64,000 nt of DNA from Callorhinus ursinus (lineage: Eukaryota > Chordata > Mammalia > Carnivora > Otariidae), in contig NW_020313057.1 in the NCBI RefSeq assembly GCF_003265705.1, positions 5,487,085-5,551,084 of the forward strand, written 5' to 3'. Below the pieces are notes generated by a model. That model saw only the letters and a program-made list of their open reading frames with translations, did not search any database and had not been told where the DNA came from. Within the stretch, counting starts at the first letter, position 1. Each line of letters starts with the position of its first letter. Shown here in pieces: positions 35,384 through 51,432 of this stretch. The position numbers and the translations under genes were made by a program.

Positions 35384-38354
35384 AAAAATGAATTGATATA
35401 TTAAGTGTTTAGCTAGTTGAATAGTTCACAATAGTAATTAATTTTGAGGAGTTATTTTTATCTTTTAAGAAATATTTGGTGAGCATCTCCCCTCTGTTAG
35501 GCACTGTGATAGATACTAGCAATACCAAGATGAATGAGATAACTGTCTTTTGTTCATGGAGGTTACGGTTAAGTAGACATGTCAATAAGTATATTCAATG
35601 AGGTGTTATGGGTATCAGTTTGGACACTTGTGTGGCTGTTTTGAGAGCTAATCTGGGCATTTCTGAAGACTTTGGGTTATGGAATTGGTTCTTGCATGTA
35701 TTTAGTGTCTAGCCTTTGGCTGTCCCTTCCTTGATCACGATTATTTATAGTAGTTTTATAATTGCAGCTATGACCCAAATCTGTGTTGTCTTATTCCCAG
35801 TGAACATGAGAGAGAGAGAAGGAAGCCAATGACTTTCTAAGATTCTTAACTCTAGTGGAGGGAGGAAGAAGGAGAGAAGAAGGTTTTGGAGGTTGTACGG
35901 TTGTTGATAAGACATTGTTTAATATGGAATTAAGTAAGTTATGAGAGATGGAAGTGGGACCTGGCTGGGGTGCAAAGTAATGTTGGATTACTGATGACCT
36001 CGCAGTGGAGGGGGTAGAAGGGGCGCGAGGAGACACTGGGTTGGTTCTCATGGGACCGGCAGGTGGTCGGTGTCCCACGGGATCCTGGCGTGCCTTTTCA
36101 GAATAAGCTTTCTCTGGGGGGCTGGGGGGAGGGTGGGTATTTGGAACTTGTAGGTGCCCACACTTAATGTCATCTTACACAGAATGACCAGTTACAATAA
36201 GTGGTATTTCAGGTTCTCTTGTGACTAGTGCACCTTCCTTTCTTTTATTTGTTTTTAGTTATGTTTTAGTGTTAATGTGCTTAACTCTGCTTATTCCTCC
36301 TTCGAGTATTCCTTCCAGCCTTGGATCTAGAGCATGACAAAATTTAGCAGTGGTGCCTATTAAGATTTTATCATGAAAAGAATCCTTATTTTTGATATGT
36401 CTTAGTCCACGGCATGCTAAGAAAGCAATCACAAATAACTGAAACTATTGCGTAGGCACCCTTGGTGCAGAGGGCCTCTTTTGGTTGAAAGATGTGGTGG
36501 AATGAAGGAACACAGATCGTGGACAAGAATAACTTATTCAAATTATTTCAAGAAAAAAGAGCGTTCTTTGTACTGAGCAGGAAGTGAAAGCCACTGGGAA
36601 CTGAAGCATGAAGCAGCTTCAGGGAGAGGTCCTTCTCTCTTTTTTTAGACTGAACTGTCTCTGCGATGGTGACTCGCTTTGCTCTGCACATCAGTACTGT
36701 TTTCCTCTCTGCAACAGTTGCTTTTTCTCAGCTTCCTGGTAGTTTCTGCTTCCTCTGTTTTTCCGCTCGCCTTTGGTCACCGCTGCCTCGTAAGCTCTTT
36801 ACCTCATGATGTTTCATCTTTAACTCCCATTAAAAATGGCTTCTCATTTTATCCTAGTGCACATTCCTTAGAGAAGACTGGTCGAATAGATTACGTTAAC
36901 GCATTTAGGAAGCTTTATAGCTGTGGAAAGGTTGACGTAGATCTGTTGAAGTATTTGAGCCAGCTGAACTCTGTTTCATGACAGTGCACTGTAGCTTGCT
37001 CATTAGCCACCACAGTGGGGGATAGTGGCATTCTGGAAGTTGGGAGATGCCACAGACCAGGTCGCCGAGCCCTTACTTCTTCCCTCTAAGAATCGGTTGC
37101 TAAGCCCTTATTGGCACACCACTGGGTAGATCTATAGGTGTTGATATGCACAATCTTTAAGATGTACTGTTAAATGAAAAAGAGAAAGGTGTAGAATTAT
37201 TTATAGAATGATTCTAGTTTTTGACTAGAAAAGGGAAATTGACGTCTGTGTGTGCGCGCATGGGTACACGCAGGTTCTTGTACAGTGCAGAGAATGTTTG
37301 TCCTAGGTCACAGTACCTGCTTTTAGGAAGGCGGCTTAGGTTTGGAGTGGGGTCTGTGTGTGCAGATCAGAGTTTGGTTTTGGACACTTTGTCTGCAGTT
37401 GCTTGTGAACATTAAAAGTTAATAAAATTGTTATGTAATCAGAATAATGTCAGTATCACATAATCATAATAATGTCAGTATCATTTACTTCAGTCTCAAA
37501 TATTATGATGTACATAGGAAGGAAGTAAAATCCTACTGTTGAAAGTGTCGAGGTCACATGAATTCATTTCTCCTATTTGCCATCCAATTCAAATGTACAA
37601 ATGCCTTTTGTACATTTCTTTATATTTGACTGTGACTTTTAGCACTTTCTGCTTTGCTTGTTCTAAGATTTCTAACAGTCCTTTCACCCTCTTTTTGGAG
37701 TCTTTCATGTATAAGCTTTTACTGTATCACTAATAATACCCACTTTCTTCCTGAAGACACCTTGTATTCCCTATTCTAATGTAGGCTGGCTGCTCTCTAG
37801 GCAGCTACACAGTTGGCATCTGGAAATGTCTAATTTTAGCCCCCTGAGATTTCATGGATCCTGTGTCTGCCCCTCTTTTTGATTCTGTCAAAGAAAATAT
37901 TATTCTGGCACTTTTTAAAACAACAAAGAAGACTTTGTTCAGGACGATTGCAGTTAGGGTCAAGACGGTCAGCAATAGGGGAGAGAGATTGGGCTCCCCT
38001 CCAAACGGTAAGAACAAGTAGGGGTAATAGCCAACAGGCAGAGTAAAGGATTCAGTGGGTAGAGGTGACATCAAGGGTACCGGGGTCCTTCCTACACTGA
38101 CTGAATAGGATTCTGGGTAAAGGTATGCCAGGGTGACCAGTTATCAGGGTGTGGGGGGACTCCTGCTACAGCTAGGCTAGGCAGGCTGGAAACAGGATGA
38201 GGCCTCATCAGGAAGAGGGTTAGGAGGGGCCTGACTAAAGTTTGAAAAAGGAGACAGTCTCTGTCAATTTTTTCTGTTGTCTTGCTTTTCTGTAGTGTAT
38301 TCTGAAATTCTTTTTAAAAGAAACATTGCAGAGGCAGTGAACTTTGAATCACTG
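35384..38354. other. Intron, mostly unassigned
   Basis: It contains an old repeat-like stretch near 35465-35620, a 100-codon frame without ATG at 36679-36981 and a short tandem repeat at 37437-37483. 37915-38260 is GC-richer and reads like a dispersed element I cannot name. Confidence 0.5.
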
Positions 38355-38828
38355 TATAGGTTCCCTATCACTGCTACAACAATTGACCACAAACTTGGTG
38401 GTTTAAAACAACATAGATTTATTCTCTTATAGTTCTGGAGGCCAGAGTCTGAAGTCAGTTTCACTGGGCCAAAGACAAGGTGTCAGCCTGGCTGGTTCCT
38501 TCTGGAGCCATCAGGGGAGAATCCGCTTCCGAGTCTGTTCTAACTTCTGGAGACCACCTGCTTTCTCTGGCTAGTGACCCCTTCCTTTCTCACAACACTG
38601 CAACCTCTTGCCTCCATCGTCACACTTTCTTGTCTCCCTTTTATGTGGTGCCTTATGATTATGTTGGGTCTGTCTGCATGATCCAGAATAATCTCCCCTT
38701 CTCAGGAGCCTTACTTAATTACGTCTGCAAATCCCTTTTGCCATATAAGGAACATTCACAGGTTCCAGAGATTAGGATGTGGACATCTTCTGGGGGGGGG
38801 GGGGTGGTTCATTCTTGAGCTGAGCACA
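38355..38828 (-). mobile_element. MLT1-type (MaLR) LTR, antisense
   Basis: Reading CCACAAACTTGGTGGTTTAA, TCTTATAGTTCTGGAGGCCA, GGTGTCAGCCTGGCTGGTTC and CAGGTTCCAGAGATTAGGAT, this is the reverse complement of an MLT1-like LTR. That LTR's own 3' end carries CCTCCAGAACTGTGAGAAATAAA. A G run at 38790-38804 lies near its 5' end. Subfamily not determined. Confidence 0.75.
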
Positions 38829-41689
38829 ACTCATAATACCTAGAAATGTTTTTATTTTTTCTTCATGCTTCATTAATAGTTGGGCTTGGTATAGAATTCT
38901 AAGTAAATGATAATTTTTTTCTCAGAACTTTGGAAACAGGGTTTCATATCTTTTAGCTGCTAAGAAGTTTGGTATCAGTCTGATTCTCATTCCTTGGTCT
39001 ATGACTTGAAATTTTTCCCTCTCCCTAAGCTTCTGAGATCTTTTGCTTATATTGAATATTACAGATGGCTTAAGCTGGGTGTAAACTTAATGCATTAGTG
39101 TCCAGTTAAGTGTAATTAATGTTCACAAGCATGCCTCTAACATGGCTGTTACATGCAAAGTGGTTTCCAAATTGTAGGTCCTTGACCATTTGAAAGAAAG
39201 AAGGAAGCATTGAAGGGAAGTAAGAAAAAATAAATAGAATGGAATAGACAATTTCATAGTGCCATCCTACAGTATTTATACACATTGTTTCACAAAACAT
39301 TTGTTTCACTTGTGTATGTGTGGTGTGTTAAAACTTTCCAAAACTTTCCAAAACCTTCCAAAATTTAGCAGGTATTCACTTAGTGTCTGAAACAGAGGCT
39401 GAGTTTTCACATTAAAAATTATGTTAAGAAGTGAAATGTATTTGAGGAGAACATTCCTCCTTAGCTTTCGTTTAATGTTTTCAATAAAAATTGTCTTTTT
39501 TACTTCATGACAAATTTTATTAAAAGTAGTAGGCATGTGGCTAATTTTGCAGTACAAGATGAAGGCATGTTATAAAGCTGCTTGTTTCAAGCTCCTGTTT
39601 GTTGTCAGATGGAATGCTGGGTGTAGGCTGGTATGGTTCATACTTGGGATCTAGCCTGAAAGACATGTTTTTACCCTCAACAAACATCATCTTTGTTTGA
39701 ATATCTGTAGTCTGTGTAACCACAGAAAGGTCTTTTCTTCTCCCCTAGAAACGTTTTCTTTCTTGTGCTTGTTTCACAAATAGTTTCGAGTAGAGCTGCC
39801 TTCCACTTTTCTGTTTCAGTTTGTTGCAAGAATGTGTGAGGCACCATCGAACACTCCTGGTGTGCTTGAGAACTGTAAAATAATAATGAAATCTTGGAGT
39901 AGATAAGTTTACTCTATGAGGACTGACGCTGCCGTTAATTCCCAAGGCCAGACCAATTGTCTAACAAAGGGTAAAGTACTTCCTAAATTGGAATAGTTGA
40001 TTTTATATAGTAATTATCTGTCCAAATGTACAGTAGGAAAAAATGTCTGTTGTCACTTTTATTTTAGTGGATTTGAAATTTACTAACTTTGACTGACTTG
40101 TTCATTACAATTTGGGATTAATTGAGTGATGATACTAAGCTACAATGCCTGCTTTTAAAAAATGTCATTCAGGAGGATGCTGGCTTCTTAAAAGTTCTTG
40201 TGTTTAAAGGGAATTAGAGGTCTTCTTAAAATGTTATAGTTGTCAGTTTTTTAAATGCTTCATAAGATGCGATAGCTGTCATTTTCTGCCATAAATATGT
40301 GCCCAGGTATGTTTTCCTGTATACTTGAGTATTTAATCTAATGTCTTTTGATTTTTACTGCTTCAAATATGCCTCTTTTACTTTGGAATGTTGTTACGTT
40401 AGATGTGAAGTCAATGAAAATGATTTGATTTAATTTGGCTTGAGTAATATAATAGAGATTTTTAAAATTTAATAATGACATGGGATCTAAGTACTGAGGA
40501 ACACAACTGTCATTGTTTAATAGGTGCCTGGAACTTTGTGCACACTTGTGCACAGACACAAGACAGCTGTTGATATCCCTTTGTGGTCAATGTTTTAGGG
40601 CAGACCCTTTGTTCTTGCAATGGAATTTCTAAATAAGCACTCACAATGAAACCAAAGGGAGGGTTCTAGTGTAATTCTTAATAAACTTCTCAACTCTAAA
40701 TCAGATAGTGTGAAACAGAATGTAACTATAGTGAATGCTGTATAGGGATATTACTTCTTACTCTAAAGATGATTGCCTCACAATGTAGATTACTAAATAA
40801 TGTCTCTACTACTCCCTGTTGGAAAGAATTGGCATTTAGATTTAGTCTCTTCAGAGAAGCAGGTTTGGCTGTATTTTATAAAATCAGTCTGACTTCAAAA
40901 ATTCATGCTTTTTTTAGGACACATTTGTCAACATTACAGAATTTTCTCTCCACAGGGAAATGCAATGATAAGAAATTTCTAAGGGAATTTAAAGATTTAG
41001 AACTTACTTTATTTGATTTGGAGGGCTGCTCTAATCATATTAAAGTATATGATCTTTCTCTCATAAAAATAAGATAGAATTTCAGTCAATTCCAGTATGG
41101 CCTCTATTACATGCTTAGGTTTTCCTTTCTGGAAATCTCTAGACTAGAGATAATCTGTGGAAAGCTTTCTATCTTATAGTTCACCACAATGATGCTTTCT
41201 TGGGATACTTTGCATCTCCTAAACTCCATACTGTTTCCAGTTCTTGCCTTTATACGTTTAAACTTGTCATTGTTAAGTAGGAAATAGGGTTGAGACTCCT
41301 AGGACTGGTAGCAGGAATGAAGGTCTGATATAGAATATATTCAAAGAACACACTCATCCATTGAATTTGGCCTGATCACCATAGATACTCACACTTAGTT
41401 GTTCTGATAATGGAAGTGAAATTTAATAAGTAGTCAGCTTTCCTAGTTCGAGTTTAATTTCTATTAATTTGCTTTCCCCCTTTGTAGAAGTGGGAGTGTA
41501 ATGTTGTGAAGCTGGGCAACTGAAGAGGGAAAAGGGATTGAGAGAGTTCCGTAAGTCTAGAATAGTAGGGTAATGAATATATAATTGAGTTGATTATCCT
41601 AGACTTCTGACTACATTAGTTCACTGTGAAAATCTAAACAACTAATCTGCATTTTTGTTAATTTACTGAACCATTCCATTATTTATTCA
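38829..41689. other. Intron, nothing recognised
   Basis: AT-rich. A short 10-bp tandem (AAAACTTTCC three times, imperfect) lies at about 39330-39360. Confidence 0.6.
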
Positions 41690-42480
41690 TTTTTCCCCCA
41701 AAGGATAGCATATTGACACTTTGTAGTCTGAGAAAAGCAGTGACATAAACATTTTTTCCTCAAATACATGTTCAAAAATTTACAAATTCCCATTTTTCCA
41801 ATTTTTACTATTATATTGATGACCTCATTGGCCTAAATCCCTCGAGGTAGAATTGTTGGGGTATGCCCGTTTTTAAGATTCTGCAGACATCAAATTGCTT
41901 TCCACAAAGATTTTTTTTTTTAAAGATTATTTATTTATTTATTTATTTGAGAGAGAGGATGAGATAGAAAGAGCATGAGAGGGAAGAGGGTCAGAGGGAG
42001 AAGCAGACTCCCCGCCGAGCAGGGAGCCCGATGCGGGACTTGATCCCGGGACTCCAGGATCATGACCTGAGCCGAAAGCAGTCGCTTAACCAACTGAGCC
42101 ACCCAGGCACCCTCCACAAAGATTTTTATACACTGATAAGTCTCTCCTCAGAGTAAGCTACTGCAGATTTCCCCACGCTATTGCCAATATTGAGTAACAT
42201 CAGTCCATTTTGTGGTCAGTCTAAGATAAGTACAAAGGTATTTTAAAGCTTGTATTTCTAACAAGTTTTTTTTTTTTATCCCCATGCCTTGGCTTTTAAT
42301 TTTAGATTTTATTTTTATCAGAGCTATACTTGGTTTCAAGATTCAGCAGTCTGTACAGCTTATTTTGAAAAATAGCTGACTGCCATACTCCTCCCTCCCC
42401 ACAGCCCACCCCACAGAAGTAACCACTCCACTCCCCGGGGCTTCGTTTTTGTTCTCTTCCATAGTGCTAGATGGCATGCC
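41690..42480 (-). mobile_element. Possible ancient L1 fragments, antisense
   Basis: GTAGAATTGTTGGGGTATGC and GAAGTAACCACTCCACTCCC resemble decayed antisense L1. A CAN SINE lies within (41916-42112). Too degraded for a family call. Confidence 0.4.
41916..42112 (-). repeat. CAN SINE, full length, antisense
   Basis: 15-bp duplication TCCACAAAGATTTTT at 41901-41915 and 42113-42127. Confidence 0.94.
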
Positions 42481-42799
42481 TGGATTGCCCCTTCCGCTTC
42501 TGCAGTTTCAGGCCGTATCTGCTGGTCTCCTGCTGTGGAGAAGATGTGGTTTTCTTCCCTGCACCCAACTTCTTCCACACTTGTGCACATCCTTTTGATC
42601 TTAGGCAGTTGACCCCTTTCGTCAGTATTCTGTGTTCAGCCCCACCCTTCCCTCTCCTCAGGAGCCACCATTTGCTGGGCCTTTGATGGAGGGAATTAGT
42701 GAGTTTCAAGAAGAATGGATATAAAATGTATGTTCCATCTGTCATCTTTCCCTGGAGGTCCTTTCTTGTGTCTTCAGTAATCATTTTTATAAAGTAATC

Positions 42800-42965
42800 C
42801 TTAAAATTACTGGCTATGGAGTCAAGACTATCTGGATTTGAATTCCAGTTTTGCTCTTTATTAGTTTTGTGACCTTAGACGAGTTCACTAAAATTGCTAG
42901 GCTTCATTTTTTGTCCATGTGATAGAATTCGTATACGTGATAAGGCATGTAAAGTGCTTTTCACG
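42800..42965 (+). repeat. MIR SINE
   Basis: GGATTTGAATTCCAGTTTTG, TTTTGTGACCTTAGACGAGT and GCATGTAAAGTGCTTTTC fit MIR. Confidence 0.8.
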
Positions 42966-43793
42966 GTATCTGCTGCCTGCAGATATCTTACTATCTGCCA
43001 GAGACTTACTGAGAACACAGATATGCTTCTGGCTGCTATTGTTACTCTTGTGAATTTCTTGCTCGTGGCCTTTGCCCAGATTTCCATTGGAATGCTTGTC
43101 TTTTTCTTCCTGATAAGAGGTGCCTTTGATATAGCCTGTTACAGTTCTTTTGTTTTTCTTTACGGTACTTGTGATGTGTAATCATACGCATACTATTTCA
43201 TGTTATGATCTCTACTGCTGTTGTCAGATTTGTGTTTTTCAAAGATACATGGTGGTAGTAAGAAAGAAGGGTATGTGTGTGCTGTAAGATTGGAGATTAT
43301 CATAGTAGTTGGGACAGTTGATGAGGGGGACCTCAGAGGCCAAATGAAGAAGTAATTATTTTCATCATGTAGAAGAAATAATTTTTTTTAACTCCTGAAG
43401 TATATCTTATACTGGTTTGTTTTGTGGACAAATTACCTCAGTTTGTAAAAGCCTTCTTGAATGTTCTTCTCATCGTATACCCAGGTGGATTTCATCTGAA
43501 AACTTGGAGCTTTCGGTTTGTTTCTACTTTAATACTTATTTCTCTGAAATTAGATCCAAAATTGATTCTTGAGGGATAAGATTTATCATCTCCCCTACAT
43601 TAATGCTATGTTAACAAATTTGCTTTCTTTTAAATATCATCTATATTATTGAAATGGTAGATGCATTGATACTTCAACATTGTAGTTACAGATACTTAAC
43701 TCAGCCTTTTATTTGATTTTGCTGGTTTGTCCTTTTAGGCAATACTGATTTACTGTTTTATTTTTGTTTTGTCTTAGTTTTATAATTAATTAA

Positions 43794-46090
<2,297 letters not shown>

Positions 46091-46994
46091 TAAGTTGCAT
46101 TGATTGAAAGCTAACTCTTTTATTATAATGTTTCTGTGGTGACCTATTATATTGATTTTCTTTTTTAATCGCACAGCTGTGAATAAGATTCCAGGAGTAG
46201 TCCTGCAATATGCTTTTTGTTATTACATTCCTGGCATTTTTAACCTCTATGATTAACATTGAACTATATAGTTAAGAATACAATCTTTGATAGTTGTTGT
46301 ATTTTAGTAAGAACATAAAGTGCAATAAATGAGTTGTATTAATAATCTAGCAGAATTAAATGGAAATGAATAATAATTTGTATTTCAAAAATAATTACAA
46401 AACATTTCATTTTATGTAAATGCATTTTTAAAATAATTAGCAATTAGAACTTTAGTGTTATGCAGCCTAAAAATGAACAATGAAAGGAGATGCCGTTGAT
46501 CTTTCCCATAGTTATAAATGTCTTTGTGTTATTGCTTCTCAGAATTAATTCCATTTATCCTGAGTATGTTATATAAAGAGTTGAGAGAGGTCTAGACTAC
46601 TGTAAAGGGGCTAAAGTGATTTTGACTCTTGAAAACATCCTGCTAATGATGCAAATTCTGCCTGTTCCAGTTCTGGCATTGTTTGGGCAGATCCCTACAG
46701 GCTAGAGAGTTCTCTTCATCTCTATAGTTTGTTTGCTTCCATCCGATTTAGTGAGTAATTTCTCATTCAAATTTATTCTTCTCCAGTCTGATTTACTATA
46801 AATAGGAAAAAGCCAGAGTTTTTTTTTTCTTTTTAATTTTAGGATATATGATTACATTTTGAAGGAAAAAATATAATTTCTTGATAGTTCATAGCAGTAA
46901 CTGGTAGTACTCAGACTTTGTTTTCTCCTTCTGTTGAGTTTTCTTGCATTTAGAAAGTATTTTTTGGTATCTTCTTTTTCTTTGGGTAGAACAA

Positions 46995-47200
46995 GCAACC
47001 AAAGTTAAGAGAAACAGCTCTGGGAGTTAGAGAATGTGTGCCCTTCTTGTGGCTTCACTTGTTGCAGTTAACCCTTTCACACCTCATCTGTAAAATGGAA
47101 TCATCAGTGCTCTACATACTTTATAGTTGAAGCTTTGAAGAAATAAAATGATAGAATGCCATATAAAGGTCTGGACAAATATAAGGTGTTATTATTATAC
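46995..47200 (+). repeat. MIR SINE, decayed
   Basis: CACACCTCATCTGTAAAATG and an A-rich 3' half with GGTGTTATTATTAT suggest MIR. Confidence 0.55.
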
Positions 47201-47467
47201 CCAATGACACTAGCATAACCAGAGTGTTCTCTTGAGTACTTATAATTAGAAGACTTTGAACTTTAACAGACCAGCAGAGCAGTATTTAACTATGATGAAA
47301 CATTCTTCTTAAATTAAACCGCCACTTCCACTTTTTTTTTTTAAATAAATCAAACTTGGCCACAAATGTGGCAGGAAATGGTTACACATTTGTGTGGGTT
47401 AGTGTGCAGATCTGAGATATGGGATGAAGTTTTAAAGGACAATTTGAGCTTTTAGCCCTGTCAAGAT

Positions 47468-47630
47468 CAGTGGGTCCCAAACTTGTCTGCACACTAGAAT
47501 CAGCTGAGAAATTTTTCTTAAAAATAAATTTCTGGGCTCTATCCCAGATTTTGATTCAGAAGGTGCAGTATAACTTAGCTTATTTTGGCCTTCTCAAGTG
47601 GCTGTATATTGGGAGTGAACCACCAAAAGA
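47468..47630 (+). mobile_element. hAT-type DNA transposon relic (Charlie group)
   Basis: GTGGGTCCCAAACTTGTCTG, CACACTAGAATCAGCTGAGA and TTTTGATTCAGAAGGTGCAG are typical of this abundant non-autonomous group. Confidence 0.6.
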
Positions 47631-47754
47631 GATGTTTATATCATAAAATGGTCTAATATAAACGACATGTGAAAAACCTGTGCATTCCAAAAGGACCTAG
47701 TAATTACCTAAAATCTCTTTTCTCATTGCTTGAAACATGTTTAGTCTGTCCATT

Positions 47755-47950
47755 ATTTATCTTACTAATATTAGCTAGTATTTATTGAGCACTTACTGTG
47801 TGCCAGGCACTGTTCTAAGCCCTTTACATGGATAACTCATTTATTCCTCTCAAAAACTCTTTGGGATAGGTATGCTTTTTATTTTTTTTTTTTAGATGAA
47901 CCTGAAGCAGAAAGCGGTCAACCACCTGCCCAAGTTGTGTTGACTGTGTC
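47755..47950 (-). repeat. MIR SINE, antisense
   Basis: TTTATTGAGCACTTACTGTG, CCAGGCACTGTTCTAAGCCC and TTTACATGGATAACTCATTT are the reverse complement of MIR. Confidence 0.85.
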
Positions 47951-48046
47951 AGATGTGGGCTGTAGACTTTGGCAGTCTTATTACAGCAGGGCCTGTGTTC
48001 TGAACTTCTGCAGTATACTGCCCGTTACTACTCTCCTGTATTTTCT

Positions 48047-48345
48047 TTTCTTTTCTTCTCTTTTCTTTTTCTTCCTTTCTTTTTCTTTCTTTCTTTCTTT
48101 CTTGCTTTCTTTCTTCCTTCCTTCCTTCCTTCCTTTCTTTCTTTCTTTCTTTCAAGATTTTACTTATTTATTTGTCAGAGAGAGAGAGAGAGCTCAAGCA
48201 GGGGGAGTGGCAGGCAGAGCAGGCAGAGGGAGAAGCAGACTCCCCCCTGAGCAGGGAGCCCGATGCGGGACTCGATCCCAGGACCCTGAGATCATAACCT
48301 GAGCCGAAGGCAGCCGCTTAACCGACTGAGCCACCCAGGCGCCCC
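48047..48345 (-). repeat. CAN SINE with tail expanded into a TTTC/TTCC microsatellite
   Basis: The element body is 48156-48345. On its A-tail side is about 110 bp of TTTC and TTCC repeats. Flanking words TCCTGTATTTT (left) and TCCTGTGTTTT (right) are the probable target duplication and bracket the microsatellite too, so the repeat grew from the SINE tail. Confidence 0.88.
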
Positions 48346-49867
48346 TTTCCTGTGTTTTAAATGAGAGAAACACGAAAGTGCTTTGACACGCCTAGAAGGA
48401 AATTTGAAGGCAGTCACTTGTATGAAGGTATAGTCAGATAGCTAAGCTCACCACTTCTTTGAAAATGAAGCCACTTGGTACCAGTTCTCATATGATCACA
48501 CTGATTTTTTAATTCATACCATGGTGCAGTCCTGGAGCATCCAGCACAAATGAAAATAATGAAGCAGAGAGATGGATTTTAGTGTAATGTTAAATTTTAC
48601 CAAACTCATTGATTTTGTTACAGTGCCTAATTTAAGTAAAACACATTCTCCAGAGGTTGCTGCTGGTGCCTTCCAGTGCTTGTCACTGTAGCCTGAAGGG
48701 TTTTTTGCACTATTGAATAAAGTCACCTGGCCTAGGCATTTAGATACTGCTCTCTATCACACCTTGATCGAAGAGCCTTTCTTTCTGCTGTTTTAGTTCT
48801 CTGCAATTTTTGATTGGTTCTGCAGGGAAATTGGGTTTTAAGTGTCAATGTCAATACAGTACAGTGGCCAAAAGTAACTTTGTGATCTTCTCTGAAGGCT
48901 GCTGACTTCATATCTAATTACAGTTTTAGTAACTTAAATTGCTTGTTATGATATGTGACAGTATTAACAAAAGCAGTAGAGGCCTAACTTGGCTTTATAA
49001 CAGATTTCACAATAAATATAAAAACGGTTGCCAAACCAGCTTGGCTTCATGCTGCAACAGGAGGGTCTTTGTTTAGGCTTCAGAAATGGGGAGTTATCCC
49101 TGGTCTGGATGCCTGTGACAGAGTTACATCTGGAGAATGGAGAAATCAAGTGTATTTAAGAGTTAGAGAAATTTTGAAATTTGAACTTTCAACATTTTTA
49201 TCAAAAATAGTCACTGCTGGTCTGTTCAGCTTGGAATGCTTGGAATTTGGATAATGATAGATAGAGCTTTTAGGTCAGAAGTTATTAATAGAATTAGAAG
49301 GAAATTGTATCAAAAATAAAGATAAAATTAGGATCAAGCTTTAGATTTTCAGCTAATCAAAAGGTGTATATTTGTAAAAATTAGCAGATTGTCTGTAGTT
49401 TACTATGACTATATAAATATTTGAAACCCAAAATAAAGGTGTTTTTGTTTTTAAAGAACTTCTGTTGATGACAAGAGCTTGTGAACTCTTTCTACTTGTC
49501 TAATCCTTTTGATTAGAGTAAATCTAAACTTAGACAGACTTAACTGCAAAAAACAAAATTTAGTCAACATACTTAATTTACTGATTTTAACAAGTTAAGT
49601 TTTAAGTTTCCCGGTGAAATTTTGTCTCACAGAAATATGCCACCTGAGGTATTGAAAAATTACAGGCACATATACTCTAGTTAATAATTCTTTTTAGTTT
49701 AAAGCAGATGAAAACAGATTGAGTTAAGGCCCCTCTCTTTCCAGGGATGACTGTGTTGTTGTTTTTACTTACTATGTTTCTATGAGGTATGGCTTCTTGC
49801 TGTCAGCGTGGCATTTTCTTTTAGCAACTTCTATGTACCTCTTTCCTTTAGAGGACAAACCTTTGTT

Positions 49868-50095
49868 TTTTAAAGTGGGGTTAGGCAAACATTTTCTGTG
49901 AAGAGCTGGATAGGAAATATTTTTGGCTCTGTGAACCTTGTGATCTTTGTCACAATGATTCAACTCTACTGTCGTAGTGTGAAAACAACCACAGACAATA
50001 CACGAATGAGCATGGCAGTGTTTCACTGAAACTTTATTTACAAAAGTGGGCAGTGGGCCGGATTTGACCCATGGGGCTGTAGTTTGCTGACCTAA
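49868..50095 (+). mobile_element. Non-autonomous hAT-type DNA transposon relic
   Basis: It runs from TTAGGCAAACATTTTCTGTG to GGGCTGTAGTTTGCTGACC. These ends are near-inverted repeats and match the GGTCAGCAAAC family of MER1-group elements. A second, more decayed copy is at 54237-54458. Confidence 0.7.
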
Positions 50096-50848
50096 AGGAA
50101 TATTCTGCACACATCCAGACTTTGGTCTTTCTTTTCTTCTACTGGGAGAATATGTAAGTGGCAAGGGGAAGATGCATCTATGCATGCCGGCGTGTGTTCA
50201 CCCTTTAATTCCATACTTTGACTCAGCAACATTTAGTGCCCTCCTGCAGCCTGCCAGCCACTGTGCTTGAGGCTGGTGCTGTGCTTTACATGTGTATTTT
50301 AGACATTGTGTGTAGCTTTTGGAAGACCAGCAGTCCCCTGCTTTCTCCTTAGAAGGCTGTGAAGATGAGTGCACGCCATCACAGAAATCTGAGGAGGGAC
50401 TACGTCAAACCAAAAAGCTTTTGTACAGCATATAAAAAGGGCAGCCTACCAAATGAGAGAAAGTATTTTCAACTTAGGTATCTGATAAGGGGTTAATATC
50501 CAAAATATGTAAAGAACTCATACAACTGAGTAAAAAGTAATCTGATTAAATAATGGGCAAAGAACCTGAATAGACATTTCCCCAAAGAAGACATAAAAAT
50601 GGCTACCAGACACATGAAAAGATGCTTAACATCACCAGTCATCAGGGAAATCCAAATCAAAATCACAATGAGATATCACCTCATACCTGTTAGAATAGCT
50701 ATTATTAAAAAGACAAGAAATAACAACTTTTGGCAAGGATGTGGAGAAAAGGGAATCCCCGTGCACTGCCTGTAGGAATGTAAAATGGTGCAGCTACTAT
50801 GGAAGACAGTATGGAGGTTCCTTAAAAAATTAAAAATAGAACTACTTA

Positions 50849-51045
50849 GGGACGCCTGGGTGGCTCAGTTGGTTAAGCATCTGCCTTCGCTCAGGTCCTG
50901 ATTCCAGGGTCCTGGGATGGAGCCCCACATTGGGCTCCTTGCTCAGCAGGGAGCCTGCTTCTAACCTCTGCCTGCCACTCCCCCTGCTTGTTCTTTCTCT
51001 CTCTCTCTCTGTCAAATAAATAAACAAAATCTTTACCAAAAACAT
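50849..51045 (+). repeat. CAN SINE, full length, in L1
   Basis: 12-bp duplication TAGAACTACTTA at 50837-50848 and 51046-51057. Confidence 0.93.
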
Positions 51046-51221
51046 TAGAACTACTTATGATCCAGCAATTCTACTTCTGGGTATTTATCCAAAAAGAAAT
51101 CACTATCTCAAAAAGATTTTTATACCCGCCCCCCATGTTCATTGCAACCTTATTTATAGTAGCCAAAACATGGAAATAACCTAAGTTGTCCATTGATGGA
51201 TGAACAGATAAAGAAAATGTG

Positions 51222-51223
<2 letters not shown>

Positions 51224-51271
<48 letters not shown>
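51224..51271. repeat. (CA)n microsatellite
   Basis: About 24 uninterrupted CA units inside the L1 3' region. Likely length-polymorphic. Confidence 0.97.
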
Positions 51272-51272
<1 letters not shown>

Positions 51273-51432
51273 CCATAGAAGCATATTATTCAGCCACAAA
51301 ACAGAATGAAATTTTACTATTTGTGACAACATGAATGGACCTTGAGGACATTATCCTAAGTGAAATAAATCAGATAAAGACAAATGCTGTATGTTATCAA
51401 TTATATGTGGAATCTAAAACAAACAAACAAAA

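Noticed and set aside
36679..36981. 100-codon frame with a hydrophobic start and a Lys-rich end
   Set aside because: It starts with TTG, has no recognisable homology and no promoter or splice support.
47949..48155. Lys/Glu/Arg-rich frame
   Set aside because: It is the translation of the TTTC/TTCC microsatellite.
49772..50185. 137-codon minus-strand frame
   Set aside because: It overlaps a hAT-type transposon relic, where the translated text matches repeat DNA, not a protein family.
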